DNA from: Flavobacterium sp. 90
GTDB taxonomy: Bacteria > Bacteroidota > Bacteroidia > Flavobacteriales > Flavobacteriaceae
Assembly: GCF_004339525.1 (NCBI RefSeq)
Contig: NZ_SMGE01000001.1
Location: forward strand, 6,200,001 to 6,264,000
Reading direction: 5' to 3'
DNA: 64,000 bases
Positions 17,232 to 25,693 of this stretch are shown piece by piece (the stretch's first letter is position 1; the number at the start of each line of letters is the position of its first letter). The notes beneath the pieces are model-generated. The model was not told where the DNA came from, did not search any database, and worked only from the letters and a program-made list of their open reading frames with translations. Made by a program: the position numbers and the translations under genes.

Positions 17232-18209
17232 CTAAAATCCGCTTGGTTTCAAATGTAAACCTGTGGTTTCTTCTAATCCGAACATTAAATTCATATTTTG
17301 AATTGCTTGTCCTGAAGCACCTTTGGTTAAGTTATCAATGATTGAAGTGATTAAAATCCGGTTTCCTTTTTTCAATAAACTAATGATACATTTGTTGGTT
17401 TGAACGACTTGTTTCATATTGATATTTGTCGTTGTAACCGTTACAAAAGGCTCATTTTTATAGAAATCTTGGTATTTGTCTACTAAATCTTCTAAGCTTT
17501 CTTCAGAAGTTGTATATAATGTTGCAAAAATTCCTCTTGTAAAATCACCTCTATTCGGAACAAAAATTAATTCATCTGAATAATCTGCTTGCAATTGATT
17601 TACACTTTGATTGATTTCTCCCAAATGTTGATGTTCAAAAGCTTTGTAATGAGACATATTATTGTTTCTCCAACTAAAATGCGAAGTTTCAGCAAGACTT
17701 ACACCTGCACCTGTACTTCCGGTTGTGGCATTAATATGAACGTCAGATTTTAATAGATTATTTTTTGCTAATGGCAATAAAGCCAATTGAATCGCTGTTG
17801 CAAAACAACCTGGATTTGCTATATAGTTTGCTTTTTTAATCTCTGATTTATTCAATTCAGGTAATCCGTAAACGAATTCTTTTCCATCGAAAATAGCGTC
17901 TTTAGTTAGTCTAAAATCATTTCCTAAATCGATAATTTTAGTATGACTCGCAAACTTGTTTTCTTCCAAAAATGAAATAGATTTTCCGTGACCTAAACAC
18001 AAGAAAACTACATTTACATCAGGATTTACAACATCTGTAAAGTTCATTTCGATATCTCCCATCAAATCATGGTGCGCCACAGAAAGCGGTTTACCCGAAT
18101 TTGTCGTGCTGTAAACAAAGTCAATGTTTACCTTGGGGTGATACATCAAGATTCTGATAAGTTCTCCGGCCGTGTAGCCCGAACCACCAATTATTCCAAC
18201 ATTAATCAT
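17232..18209 (-). CDS. argC: N-acyl-gamma-glutamyl-phosphate reductase
   Basis: ArgC reduces N-acylglutamyl phosphate to the semialdehyde with NADPH. The 325-residue protein begins with a Rossmann motif GIIGGSGYTAGELIR and has the active-site Cys in YIANPGCFATA. HINATTGSTGAGVS and the C-terminal KGASGQAIQNMNLM segment match the family. Its start overlaps the end of argG by 8 bases, which indicates translational coupling. Confidence 0.97.
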   Translation of the reverse strand: MINVGIIGGSGYTAGELIRILMYHPKVNIDFVYSTTNSGKPLSVAHHDLMGDIEMNFTDVVNPDVNVVFLCLGHGKSISFLEENKFASHTKIIDLGNDFRLTKDAIFDGKEFVYGLPELNKSEIKKANYIANPGCFATAIQLALLPLAKNNLLKSDVHINATTGSTGAGVSLAETSHFSWRNNNMSHYKAFEHQHLGEINQSVNQLQADYSDELIFVPNRGDFTRGIFATLYTTSEESLEDLVDKYQDFYKNEPFVTVTTTNINMKQVVQTNKCIISLLKKGNRILITSIIDNLTKGASGQAIQNMNLMFGLEETTGLHLKPSGF

Positions 18210-19395
18210 GAGTCAAATGGTTTACTGATGAAAATATATTTTGTGCATTTCCAAGAATTTTAATAAATCCTTTAGCATCGTCAGAAGTCCACGCATTATT
18301 CATTTCTCCGTATTGACCAAAACCTGTGTTCATCAAATCGTTTTTAGATTCGATTCCGTCAAGCGAAAAATGATATGGTTTTAATGAAACTGTTACGGTT
18401 CCGTTTACTGTTTTTTGAGTGTCTTGAAAGAAAGTTTCGATGTTTCTCATTACAGGATCCAAAAACTGACCTTCGTGAAATAACATTCCGTACCAGTTTC
18501 CTAGTTGTTCTTTCCAGTATTGTTGCCATTTACCAAGTGTGTGTTTCTCTAATAAATGATGCGCTTTGATAATGATTAAAGGTGCAGCAGCTTCAAAACC
18601 AACCCTTCCTTTGATTCCGATAATAGTATCTCCAACGTGAATATCTCTACCAATTGCATAAGCATTTGCCAGTTTTTCAAGTTTTACAATATTATTTTCA
18701 GGTAAGTCTTTTTTACCATTTAATGCTACTAATTCTCCTTGTTCGAAATGTAAAGTCACTTTTTCTTCTCCTTCTTTTTGCAATTGCGAAGGATAAGCTT
18801 CACTTGGTAACGGTTGGCTTGAAGTTAAAGTTTCTTTTCCTCCAACGCTTGTTCCCCAAAGTCCTTTATTGATTGAATATTGTGCTTTTTCCCAAGAATA
18901 ATGTACTCCATTTTGAGCCAAGTAATCTACTTCTTCTTGTCTTGATAATTTTAAATCTCTAATTGGTGTAATAATTTCAATTTCCGGAGCAATGGTTTGG
19001 AAAATTAAATCAAAACGAATCTGATCATTTCCTGCACCTGTACTTCCGTGTGCAATTGCGCTTGCTCCTACTTTTTTAGCATATTTTATAGCTTCAATTG
19101 CCTGAAAAACACGTTCTGCACTTACTGATAATGGATATGTATTGTTTTTTAATACGTTTCCGAAAATCAAATATTTTATAGCTTTATCATAATATTTGTC
19201 AATGATAGTCAAATTGGCGTGTTGTGCGCTTCCTAATTCGTAAGCTCTTTTTTCAATTGCTGATAATTCTTCAGCATCAAATCCTCCTGTATCTACAAGT
19301 ACGGTGTGAACTTCGTATCCTTTTTCATTTTTTAAATATTTCAAACAATACGAGGTATCTAATCCTCCACTATAAGCTAATACAACTTTTTTCAT
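18202..19395 (-). CDS. argG: Argininosuccinate synthase
   Basis: ArgG joins citrulline and aspartate using ATP. The 397-residue protein starts KKVVLAYSGGLDTSYCLKYL with the PP-loop SGGLDTS, and has AHGSTGAGNDQIRFD and SINKGLWGTSVGG. It is the second gene of the arginine set, 64 bp after the GNAT gene and overlapping argC by 8 bp. Having argG near the front and argH at the far end brackets the acyl-ornithine steps. Confidence 0.96.
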   Translation of the reverse strand: MKKVVLAYSGGLDTSYCLKYLKNEKGYEVHTVLVDTGGFDAEELSAIEKRAYELGSAQHANLTIIDKYYDKAIKYLIFGNVLKNNTYPLSVSAERVFQAIEAIKYAKKVGASAIAHGSTGAGNDQIRFDLIFQTIAPEIEIITPIRDLKLSRQEEVDYLAQNGVHYSWEKAQYSINKGLWGTSVGGKETLTSSQPLPSEAYPSQLQKEGEEKVTLHFEQGELVALNGKKDLPENNIVKLEKLANAYAIGRDIHVGDTIIGIKGRVGFEAAAPLIIIKAHHLLEKHTLGKWQQYWKEQLGNWYGMLFHEGQFLDPVMRNIETFFQDTQKTVNGTVTVSLKPYHFSLDGIESKNDLMNTGFGQYGEMNNAWTSDDAKGFIKILGNAQNIFSSVNHLTHD

Positions 19396-19459
19396 TTTTT
19401 ATAATTTAGGCTAATACTTTCGTATGTAGCAAGTTTGAGATTTCTTTTTTAATTTATTC

Positions 19460-20101
19460 TTAGGTTAAAAAGATAAACGACAATAGTTTATTTAAGAATA
19501 AGGCTTGTTTTATTTTCTTTAATCTGCTTAAAACAGCTTCGTTAAAAGGATGTCTTGGCGGATCTTTTTGTTTTTCTTTCGGGTCGTACAACATTCCGGT
19601 GCAAAGACACATTTTGTTTTCTTTGCTTTGCAAAATTTGGTAATTGGTACATGTTTTACAACCTGCCCAAAAGCTAGGATCTGTTGTAAGTTCAGAGAAA
19701 GGCACAGGTTTATATCCTAAATCAGAGTTGATTTTCATTACAGCCAAACCGGTTGTAATTCCAAATATTTTAGCATCTGGATATCTTTTTAGAGAATAGT
19801 CAAAAACCTTGGATTTGATCTTTTTTGCCAAGCCTAAACTTCTATAATCCGGATGTACAATTAAGCCCGAATGTGCCACGAACTTGCCGTGTTGCCAACT
19901 TTCGATATAACAAAAACCTGCAAATTTTCCATCTGCTAAAGCAATCATTGCATCACCACTCGACATTTTTTTCTGAATGTATTCAGGAGTTCTTTTAGCA
20001 ATCCCAGTACCTCTTAATAAGGCAGATGATTCTATTGTATCGCAAATTTCCTGTGCGAATTTAAAGTGTTCTTCCTGAGTAACAACAATAGAGATTTTCA
20101 T
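19460..20101 (-). CDS. GNAT acyltransferase heading the arginine operon
   Basis: The 213-residue protein has a GNAT fold: the acyl-CoA loop is in HPDYRSLGLAKKI (84-95). A C-terminal Cys cluster follows (C148, C151, C165, C167; WAGCKTCTNY and MCLCTGM), as in iron- or zinc-binding knuckles. As first gene of an operon containing all the other arginine enzymes, and with no argA or argJ in view, it is the best candidate for the missing N-acetyl- or N-succinyl-glutamate synthase. I recall genetic evidence for such a role of a GNAT in Bacteroides; for this protein it is inference. Confidence 0.8.
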   Translation of the reverse strand: MKISIVVTQEEHFKFAQEICDTIESSALLRGTGIAKRTPEYIQKKMSSGDAMIALADGKFAGFCYIESWQHGKFVAHSGLIVHPDYRSLGLAKKIKSKVFDYSLKRYPDAKIFGITTGLAVMKINSDLGYKPVPFSELTTDPSFWAGCKTCTNYQILQSKENKMCLCTGMLYDPKEKQKDPPRHPFNEAVLSRLKKIKQALFLNKLLSFIFLT

Positions 20102-20423
20102 TTCAATAGTTGAAGTTAGAGTTAAAAATTAAAACGTATTGTTTAGTTTGAAATCCTGAATTCAATCCAATAAAAATAGACAAAAAAGAAGTAACATTCT
20201 CAAAATCAAAAACTTGACTAAGAAAATTCAAAAAATAATATATACTTTTAGGATATGTTTGTCCAATGGACAAATTATGTGATTTCAAAATGAAAAATGA
20301 ATATAAATAAATACGCGGCGAAAAACTCTGTGAATACTATAGAGATAGTATCCGTACTTCGGGAGAAGTTACAGGTGAGTTTGTCCGTGACAAAGAAGTT
20401 ATATGTAAACTTATTTTATTCAT
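20102..20423 (-). promoter_or_regulatory. Long structured leader of the arginine operon
   Basis: Between the predicted start of transcription and the GNAT start codon lie about 320 nt. On the minus strand it contains, in order, hairpins TTTGTC-ACG-GACAAA (20380-20394 region), ACTTC-TCCC-GAAGT, ATACTAT-CTCT-ATAGTAT (near 20336-20353), and, further down, TTTGTCC-ATT-GGACAAA (near 20259-20275). Nothing here matches a riboswitch I know. The arrangement would suit attenuation or a protein-binding leader; this is inference. Confidence 0.4.
20337..20423 (-). CDS. 28-codon upstream ORF in the arginine leader
   Basis: The ORF begins at the ATG complementary to 20421-20423, only six bases downstream of the -7 box, so the message would be almost leaderless. 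It encodes MNKISLHITSLSRTNSPV plus ten more residues (ending RILSL), with two Arg codons (both CGG), and stops inside the third hairpin of the leader. A leader peptide coupling translation to leader folding is possible. The same frame stays open after the single TAG down to 20103, which may be chance. Confidence 0.35.
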   Translation of the reverse strand: MNKISLHITSLSRTNSPVTSPEVRILSL

Positions 20424-20429
20424 CGCTTG

Positions 20430-20458
20430 CAAAAGTACACTATTTTTTAATTCACAAA
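20430..20458 (-). promoter_or_regulatory. Bacteroidota-type promoter of the arginine operon
   Basis: On the minus strand TTTG (20458-20455) and TACTTTTG (20437-20430) are separated by 17 bases, a full match to the TTTG / TAnnTTTG consensus of primary-sigma promoters in this phylum. Transcription would start near 20424. Confidence 0.7.
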
Positions 20459-20509
20459 ACAAAAAATTAAAATTCTAACATTTTTTTAATGTAATGTTAT
20501 TTTTTTTAA

Positions 20510-20690
20510 GGCTCTGAGGTTCTGAGGTACTGAGGTTCTAAGTTTTTTTTAAAACCTGAAACTTGAAACCTGAAACTTAGAACTTGAAACTTAGAACTTG
20601 AAACTTAGAACTTGAAACTTAGAACTTGAAACTTAGAACTTGAAACTTAGAACTTGAAACTTGAAACCGGAAACTTGGAATCTAAAACAA
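20510..20690. repeat. Tandem low-complexity tract including six exact 14-bp units
   Basis: GAGGTTCTGAGGTACTGAGG words at 20510-20545 lead into six exact copies of CTTAGAACTTGAAA (20576-20659) and diverged copies on each side. It is a minisatellite-like tract between the M1 peptidase terminator and the arginine promoter. No ORF or known element is in it. Confidence 0.8.
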
Positions 20691-20696
20691 AACAAA

Positions 20697-20730
20697 AAAC
20701 CCGATAGTTACAGAATAACTATCGGGTTTT
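20697..20730 (-). terminator. Terminator of the M1 peptidase gene
   Basis: AAACCCGATAGTTA, a 5-nt loop and TAACTATCGGGTTT form a stem of at least 14 bp; on the minus strand a T-rich tail (TTTTTTGTTTTG) follows. It lies 30 bp after the peptidase stop. Confidence 0.85.
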
Positions 20731-20760
20731 AAATATTTTAGTATTGGATATTTCTAATTC

Positions 20761-23028
20761 TTACTTAGTAAACGGAATCGATTGTCCGTTGCCTAAAATT
20801 ATCATATCAAAACCTGTTTTTGCTTCATTAAACTTAAATTTTAATCCAGCAGAAGTTGATTCAAATGTATCTTTTTCGTTCTCTACCGGTGTTACAGGAA
20901 ACTTTGGATAGTTTGTAATCTCAGCAGTTAATGTGCTGTTTTTTTCTGTAAATTCAATTTTAAGCGGCGCTTTAGTTGTTGAATATACTCCTAAATAACC
21001 GTCTAAAATTATGTCTTTTTCTATTGTACTTTTTCCGGCTGTCCAGATATTATTTGCTTCATTATGATCCGGAAAAACATGATCAGGATCAAGCGTTATA
21101 CTTTGAATTTCTTCTGTAGAATCATGTTTAAATGACCACACATTGTTACGTTGCCATACTTCTACAGGAACCGTAACTCTTGAAACTTTACCACTTTTTC
21201 CTTTAACATCTACAACGATTGGCATTGGCATTTTATCAAAATTTTCAACTGTAATTACAACTCCTTTTGACGGATCGTTTTTTACATATTTAATTGAATT
21301 TATACCTTGGTCAAAACGCCAGTTGTTAACGTACCAGCTTCTCCAGAACCAACTTAAGTCTTCACCTGCAACATTCTCCATAGATCTGAAAAAGTCATCC
21401 GGTTGTGGATGTTTGTAAGCCCAACGCTCTACATAAGTACGGAAAGCAGTATCAAAACGCTCTTTTCCTAGTATTTGTTCTCTTAAGATTATTAATCCTG
21501 AACTTGGCTTGAAATAACATAACATACCAATATTTGCTTCCTTCATATTATCAGGAGAACTCATGATAGTTTCTAAATCAGGTCTTGTAAAAGGCTCTGC
21601 TTCTTTGTGCAAATCTGATGGTGGATCATTATATTCGCCTTTATTAAATTCTGCAGTACTTAATGAGTTTATAAAAGTATTAAAACCTTCGTCCATCCAG
21701 GCAAACAATCTCTCGTTTGAACCTACAATCATAGGAAACCAAATGTGTCCGAATTCGTGATCTGTAACTCCCCATAAATCTTTTCCTTTAGATTCCCATC
21801 CGCAGAAAACAATCCCTGGATATTCCATTCCACCTTCATTTCCTGCTACGTTTGTTGCTACAGGATAAGGATATTCAAACCATCTTTTAGAATAGTTTTC
21901 AATCGCTGCTTTTACATATTCGGTAGAACGACCGTAACCATCTTTTCCGTCACTTTCAACAGGATAAGCTGATAATGCTAATACTTTTTTACCACTTGGT
22001 AAGTTAATTTTAGCTCCATCTAAAATAAAAGCCGGAGATGATGCCCAAGAAAAATCACGTGCATTTTTTATTTGATAATGCCATGTTTTTACAGCCGTAG
22101 CATTTGTAGTCGCGGTTGCAGCGACTTCAGAAGCAGAACGAATCGTAACTGTTTTATCGCTTTGAGAAGCTTCTTTGTAACGCTTAAATTGTTCAGCAGG
22201 TAATACTTCTGCTCCATTTAATAGTTCTCCAGAACCTACAACGTAATGATTTGCAGGAGTTGTAATTTTTACATCAAAATCTCCGTACTCCAAATAAAAC
22301 TCAGAAGCACCTAAATAAGGAGCTGTATTCCAACCTCTTACATCATCATACACACACATACGTGGGTACCATTGTGCAATTGTGAAAATCTTACCATTTT
22401 TAGTTTCTAAAACTCCCATTCTGTCAGATCCTTCAAAAGGAGCGATGAACGAAAATTCAATTTTAATTTTTACAGAACCTCCTTTTGAAGCTAATTCTTC
22501 AGGAAGAAAAACTTGCATTCTGGTATCTGTAATTACATATTTTGCTTCAACTTCTGTTTTTTTCTTTCCAACAGAAATTACTTTTACTGATTTTATTTTA
22601 TTTCCTCCGTCAAAAACCTGACCTTGAGCTCCGTTACGACTTCCTGTTAAAGGCACAATAGCGTTTCCTCTTGAATCTGCTTTGAATAAATTTTGATCTA
22701 AATACATCCAAACAAATGACAATTTATCCGGACTATTATTAGTATATGTAACTTCGTCTGTACCAATAATTTCGTTTGTAGTTCCGTTTAGCTTTGCTGT
22801 AATCTGATAATCAGCTCTGTTTTGCCAATACTCAACTCCTGGCTGACCGCTTGCAGAGCGCGTAGGCGTACCGTTTTTAGTGTAAAAATTTGGTGCAAAC
22901 GCATCATGATAATTGTAATTATTAACTGGATTTACTGCTGTCCCCGCAGGCGTTTGTTGCGCCCAAACAGAAGAAATTCCAACAAAGAAAGCCATGGTTA
23001 AAAGGCCTTTTAAGGAATGCTTTTTCAT
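20761..23028 (-). CDS. Secreted M1-family zinc metallopeptidase
   Basis: The protein is an aminopeptidase-type M1 peptidase exported across the inner membrane. The ATG complementary to 23026-23028 gives [20 protein letters not shown] and a signal peptide ending near VWAQQ; the longer frame starts at TTG. Zinc site: HEFGHIWFP (HExxH) with the third ligand in [19 protein letters not shown] is the substrate-binding GxMEN equivalent, with Tyr in place of Asn. The 755 residues end in a beta-rich domain without an evident T9SS tail, so it may stay periplasmic or membrane-attached. Confidence 0.92.
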   Translation of the reverse strand: MKKHSLKGLLTMAFFVGISSVWAQQTPAGTAVNPVNNYNYHDAFAPNFYTKNGTPTRSASGQPGVEYWQNRADYQITAKLNGTTNEIIGTDEVTYTNNSPDKLSFVWMYLDQNLFKADSRGNAIVPLTGSRNGAQGQVFDGGNKIKSVKVISVGKKKTEVEAKYVITDTRMQVFLPEELASKGGSVKIKIEFSFIAPFEGSDRMGVLETKNGKIFTIAQWYPRMCVYDDVRGWNTAPYLGASEFYLEYGDFDVKITTPANHYVVGSGELLNGAEVLPAEQFKRYKEASQSDKTVTIRSASEVAATATTNATAVKTWHYQIKNARDFSWASSPAFILDGAKINLPSGKKVLALSAYPVESDGKDGYGRSTEYVKAAIENYSKRWFEYPYPVATNVAGNEGGMEYPGIVFCGWESKGKDLWGVTDHEFGHIWFPMIVGSNERLFAWMDEGFNTFINSLSTAEFNKGEYNDPPSDLHKEAEPFTRPDLETIMSSPDNMKEANIGMLCYFKPSSGLIILREQILGKERFDTAFRTYVERWAYKHPQPDDFFRSMENVAGEDLSWFWRSWYVNNWRFDQGINSIKYVKNDPSKGVVITVENFDKMPMPIVVDVKGKSGKVSRVTVPVEVWQRNNVWSFKHDSTEEIQSITLDPDHVFPDHNEANNIWTAGKSTIEKDIILDGYLGVYSTTKAPLKIEFTEKNSTLTAEITNYPKFPVTPVENEKDTFESTSAGLKFKFNEAKTGFDMIILGNGQSIPFTK

Positions 23029-23214
23029 ATTTTTTAGCTGTTTATGTAGCAAATTAATGAAAAAAAAAGCTATCTACAGAGAAAACCTAAAAGATAAATT
23101 TAATTTTAGCAAAAATTTATCAAAAAAATATTTTAAGGCTTTTTCTTAGAAAAATAAAATTTATAAAATACATTTACATTCCTATAAAATTTAATTCACT
23201 TCAACTATAAAAAA

Positions 23215-24066
23215 TTGAATACAACTATTTCAAATTCACAGATAAGTGCTTCTATTAAACATGCCGGAGCAGAATTATTTTCATTAAAAAACAATCAGAA
23301 TAAAGAATTCATCTGGGAAGGTAATCCTGATTTCTGGGGAAAACATTCTCCTGTTCTTTTTCCGATTGTAGGAACTTTAAAAAACAACACTTATACTATT
23401 AACGGAACTGAATATCAATTACCAAGACACGGTTTTGCTCGTGATATGGAATTTCAATTGATCGAAAAAACCGAAAATAGTGCCGTTTTTTCATTAAAAT
23501 ATAATGAGGAAACATTGAAAAAATACCCTTTCTCATTTGAATTACAACTTATTTATACGCTTCAGGAATCTACATTAGACATTGAATACAAAGTAATTAA
23601 TGAAGGTGATTCTAAAATGCCTTTTTCTATTGGAGCTCATCCTGCAATAGCTTTACCTGAAGCTTTTGAAAATTATGCGCTTGATTTTGAAGTAAATGAA
23701 GTTCTGGAATATTATATTTTAGAAAATGATTTAATTTCAAACAAAACAGAGGTTTTAGAAAGCACCGATAGTTTAGTTCCTTTAAATTATAAATTATTTG
23801 AAAACGATGCTTTAATCTTCAAAACATTACAATCAAATTCACTTACAATCCTCGAGAATTCGAAACCTTATGTAAAAGTTGCTTTTGAAGATTTTCCTAG
23901 TTTAGGAATCTGGACTAAAGAAAATGCTCCATTTATCTGTATTGAGCCTTGGCTTGGATATTCAGACACAGCTGAAAAATCTGGTGATTTATTTGAAAAA
24001 GAAGGCATTTTAGTTTTGGATGCTAATCAAACTTTCCAAGCAAAATTTAGTATACACATATTATAA
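23215..24066 (+). CDS. Aldose 1-epimerase family protein
   Basis: The 283-residue protein has the galactose mutarotase fold: NKEFIWEGNPDFWGKHSPVL, the RHGFARD loop with the conserved His, GAHPAIALPE, and CIEPWLGYSDT near the end. It resembles the LacX/YeaD-like branch that interconverts anomers of hexoses or hexose phosphates; the exact sugar is unknown. There is no ATG near the 5' end, and the start appears to be TTG at 23215. The gene is followed after 11 bp by a GNAT gene in the same direction. Confidence 0.88.
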   Translation: MNTTISNSQISASIKHAGAELFSLKNNQNKEFIWEGNPDFWGKHSPVLFPIVGTLKNNTYTINGTEYQLPRHGFARDMEFQLIEKTENSAVFSLKYNEETLKKYPFSFELQLIYTLQESTLDIEYKVINEGDSKMPFSIGAHPAIALPEAFENYALDFEVNEVLEYYILENDLISNKTEVLESTDSLVPLNYKLFENDALIFKTLQSNSLTILENSKPYVKVAFEDFPSLGIWTKENAPFICIEPWLGYSDTAEKSGDLFEKEGILVLDANQTFQAKFSIHIL

Positions 24067-24077
24067 AAAGTAAAGAA

Positions 24078-24626
24078 ATGCTAGAATTCAATTTTAATCC
24101 ATTTCCGGTTATAGAAACGGAACGTTTGATATTAAGAAGAGTTTCAAATGATGATGCTCATGATATTTTCATATTGCGTTCAAATCCTGAAACAATGAAA
24201 TTCATCCCAAGACCTTTGTTGAAAAGTGCTGAAGATGCTCTTGTTCTTATTCAAGAGATTGAAGGTAAGATAAATACAAATATTGGTATAAATTGGGCAA
24301 TTACACTAAAAGACAACCCTAAACTACTTGGCATAATTGGCTATTACAGAATGCAACCTGAAAATTATCGTGCTGAAATTGGATATATTTTGTTACCTGA
24401 ATTTCATGGAAAAGGAATAATTCCTGAGGCTGTAAACCGATTAATTAAATTTGGTTTTGAAGATTTAAAATTACATTCGATAGAAGCCGTTATTGATCCT
24501 GAGAATTTTGCCTCTGAAAAAGTACTGCAAAAATGCGGCTTTGTAAAAGAAGCTCATTTAAAAGAATCTGATTTTTATGAAGGACGTTTTTTAGATAAGG
24601 TAATTTACTCATTATTAGAAAAGTAA
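24078..24626 (+). CDS. GNAT acetyltransferase, RimJ/RimL type
   Basis: The 182 residues start with the RimJ/RimL hallmark ETERLILRRVSNDDAHDIF, have the acetyl-CoA loop in LPEFHGKGIIPEAV, and end with the ASEKVLQKCGFVKEA motif. Such proteins acetylate N-terminal or side-chain amines of proteins or small molecules; the substrate here is not evident. It is co-directional with, and 11 bp from, the epimerase gene. Confidence 0.9.
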   Translation: MLEFNFNPFPVIETERLILRRVSNDDAHDIFILRSNPETMKFIPRPLLKSAEDALVLIQEIEGKINTNIGINWAITLKDNPKLLGIIGYYRMQPENYRAEIGYILLPEFHGKGIIPEAVNRLIKFGFEDLKLHSIEAVIDPENFASEKVLQKCGFVKEAHLKESDFYEGRFLDKVIYSLLEK

Positions 24627-24703
24627 TTCCACTGGCTGTTTCTTACAGAAAAAACTTTATTAAAAATAGAGACCACGAAACAATAGTAAGTATTCTTATG
24701 CGT

Positions 24704-24711
24704 TATATTTG
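24704..24711 (+). promoter_or_regulatory. TATATTTG -7 box upstream of DUF3575 gene
   Basis: TATATTTG matches TAnnTTTG and lies 46 bp before the DUF3575 start. No clear TTTG is at the right distance upstream, so only the -7 element is supported. Confidence 0.4.
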
Positions 24712-24757
24712 CACCCAAAATAATTAATGCAGCCTGCATTTCTTTATAATATGCCAC

Positions 24758-25312
24758 ATGAAAAAATTACTGATTCTTCTTGTTCTTTTCTTTACAATAC
24801 ATTCACAAAGTCAAACTTTTATTAAATTTAATGCGGCTACAGCTTTAATAGGTGTGCCAAATGTTGGTATTGAAACCAGTATTGGAGAGAAAACTACTTT
24901 TAGTTTTGATGTAATGGCTTCTTTTTGGAAATCATTTAATGGCCATAACCCTATGGAATTCTATACGTTCACTCCTGAAATTCGTTATCATTTCAAAGAA
25001 AAGTATAATGGTTTTTATGCTGGCTTTAATGCTGGTCCTGACTTTTATCAAATTCAAAAATGGAATTACTGGGACACGAACAAATACGAACACGGTTTTG
25101 GTTATCGAGTAGGTGTTACAATTGGATACAATATCAAATTAAGCGATAAATTTTTACTAGATATTTTTGCAGGTGGTGGCTGGCATCAAGGTTTTTATCA
25201 TGGATATTACAATGATGGAACTCCGGGAAGATATGAAAAAGCTCCAAACTGGAACAAAAGTGGCGAATGGCTTCCGTATCGTGGCGGTGTTATGATTTCT
25301 TATAAATTGTAA
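24758..25312 (+). CDS. DUF3575-like outer-membrane beta-barrel protein
   Basis: A Sec signal peptide (MKKLLILLVLFFTIHSQSQ) is followed by alternating beta strands rich in aromatic residues and ending in a typical barrel terminus (RGGVMISYKL). GVETS-like, EIRYHFKE and GYRVGVTIGYNIKLSDKF strands match the DUF3575 family of small porin-like proteins. Role unknown. Its stop codon is directly adjacent to the stop of the opposite-strand VF530 gene (25312/25313), so its transcript must run antisense into that gene. Confidence 0.8.
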   Translation: MKKLLILLVLFFTIHSQSQTFIKFNAATALIGVPNVGIETSIGEKTTFSFDVMASFWKSFNGHNPMEFYTFTPEIRYHFKEKYNGFYAGFNAGPDFYQIQKWNYWDTNKYEHGFGYRVGVTIGYNIKLSDKFLLDIFAGGGWHQGFYHGYYNDGTPGRYEKAPNWNKSGEWLPYRGGVMISYKL

Positions 25313-25540
25313 TTATTTTGTAAACTTAGGCAGTGATTTTACATATAAATCTTCTACTTTTTTACGAGCCCAATCCGTTTTTCTTAAGAATGTTAAACTT
25401 GATTTTACACTAGGGTTTGACAAAAAGCATTTTACGGGAATCAACTCTCCTAATGTGTCAAAACCATAATGTTCAACTAATGATTCTAAAATTTTTTGAA
25501 GTGTAATTCCGTGTAAAGGATCTTTAGATTGATTCTGCAT
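25313..25540 (-). CDS. VF530 family DNA-binding protein
   Basis: The 75-residue protein matches the VF530 (DUF2132) family through KDPLHGITLQKILESLVEHYG and SSLTFLRKTDWARKKVEDLY. Members are small helical proteins annotated as DNA-binding from structural resemblance; the cellular role is not known. It is a solitary gene with no spacing to the convergent DUF3575 gene. Confidence 0.9.
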   Translation of the reverse strand: MQNQSKDPLHGITLQKILESLVEHYGFDTLGELIPVKCFLSNPSVKSSLTFLRKTDWARKKVEDLYVKSLPKFTK

Positions 25541-25564
25541 TTTATACTTTTTAGATAATAATAA

Positions 25565-25603
25565 AAAGACCGTGCTTTAAAAAAGTACGGTCTTTATTTT
25601 TTA
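25565..25603. terminator. Hairpin AAAGACCGT...ACGGTCTTT, both strands T-rich
   Basis: A 13-14 bp stem (one G-T pair) spans 25565-25595 and has T runs downstream on both strands. It lies upstream of the VF530 start and of smpB. The most sensible user is the plus-strand DUF3575 transcript after it has crossed the VF530 gene. Confidence 0.55.
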
Positions 25604-25680
25604 CAAAATTAGTAAATTGAAATCTAAATCAATTAAATCTTTAATTATCTTTAGACATATCAAAGTTTTCCAATTTTGTT

Positions 25681-25688
25681 TACATTTG
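25681..25688 (+). promoter_or_regulatory. TACATTTG -7 box directly before smpB
   Basis: TACATTTG fits TAnnTTTG and ends five bases before the smpB ATG at 25694, so transcription would begin at or next to the start codon. A -33 TTTG at the right spacing is not clear. Confidence 0.5.
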
Positions 25689-25693
25689 TACTT

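Noticed and set aside
20103..20288. 61-codon minus-strand frame in the arginine leader, in frame with the 28-codon ORF after one TAG
   Set aside because: It has a low-complexity AT-rich composition, no recognisable features, and overlaps leader hairpins. I kept only the upstream ORF, at low confidence.
20576..20659. Possible CRISPR array
   Set aside because: The units are contiguous 14-mers with no spacers and no cas genes nearby.
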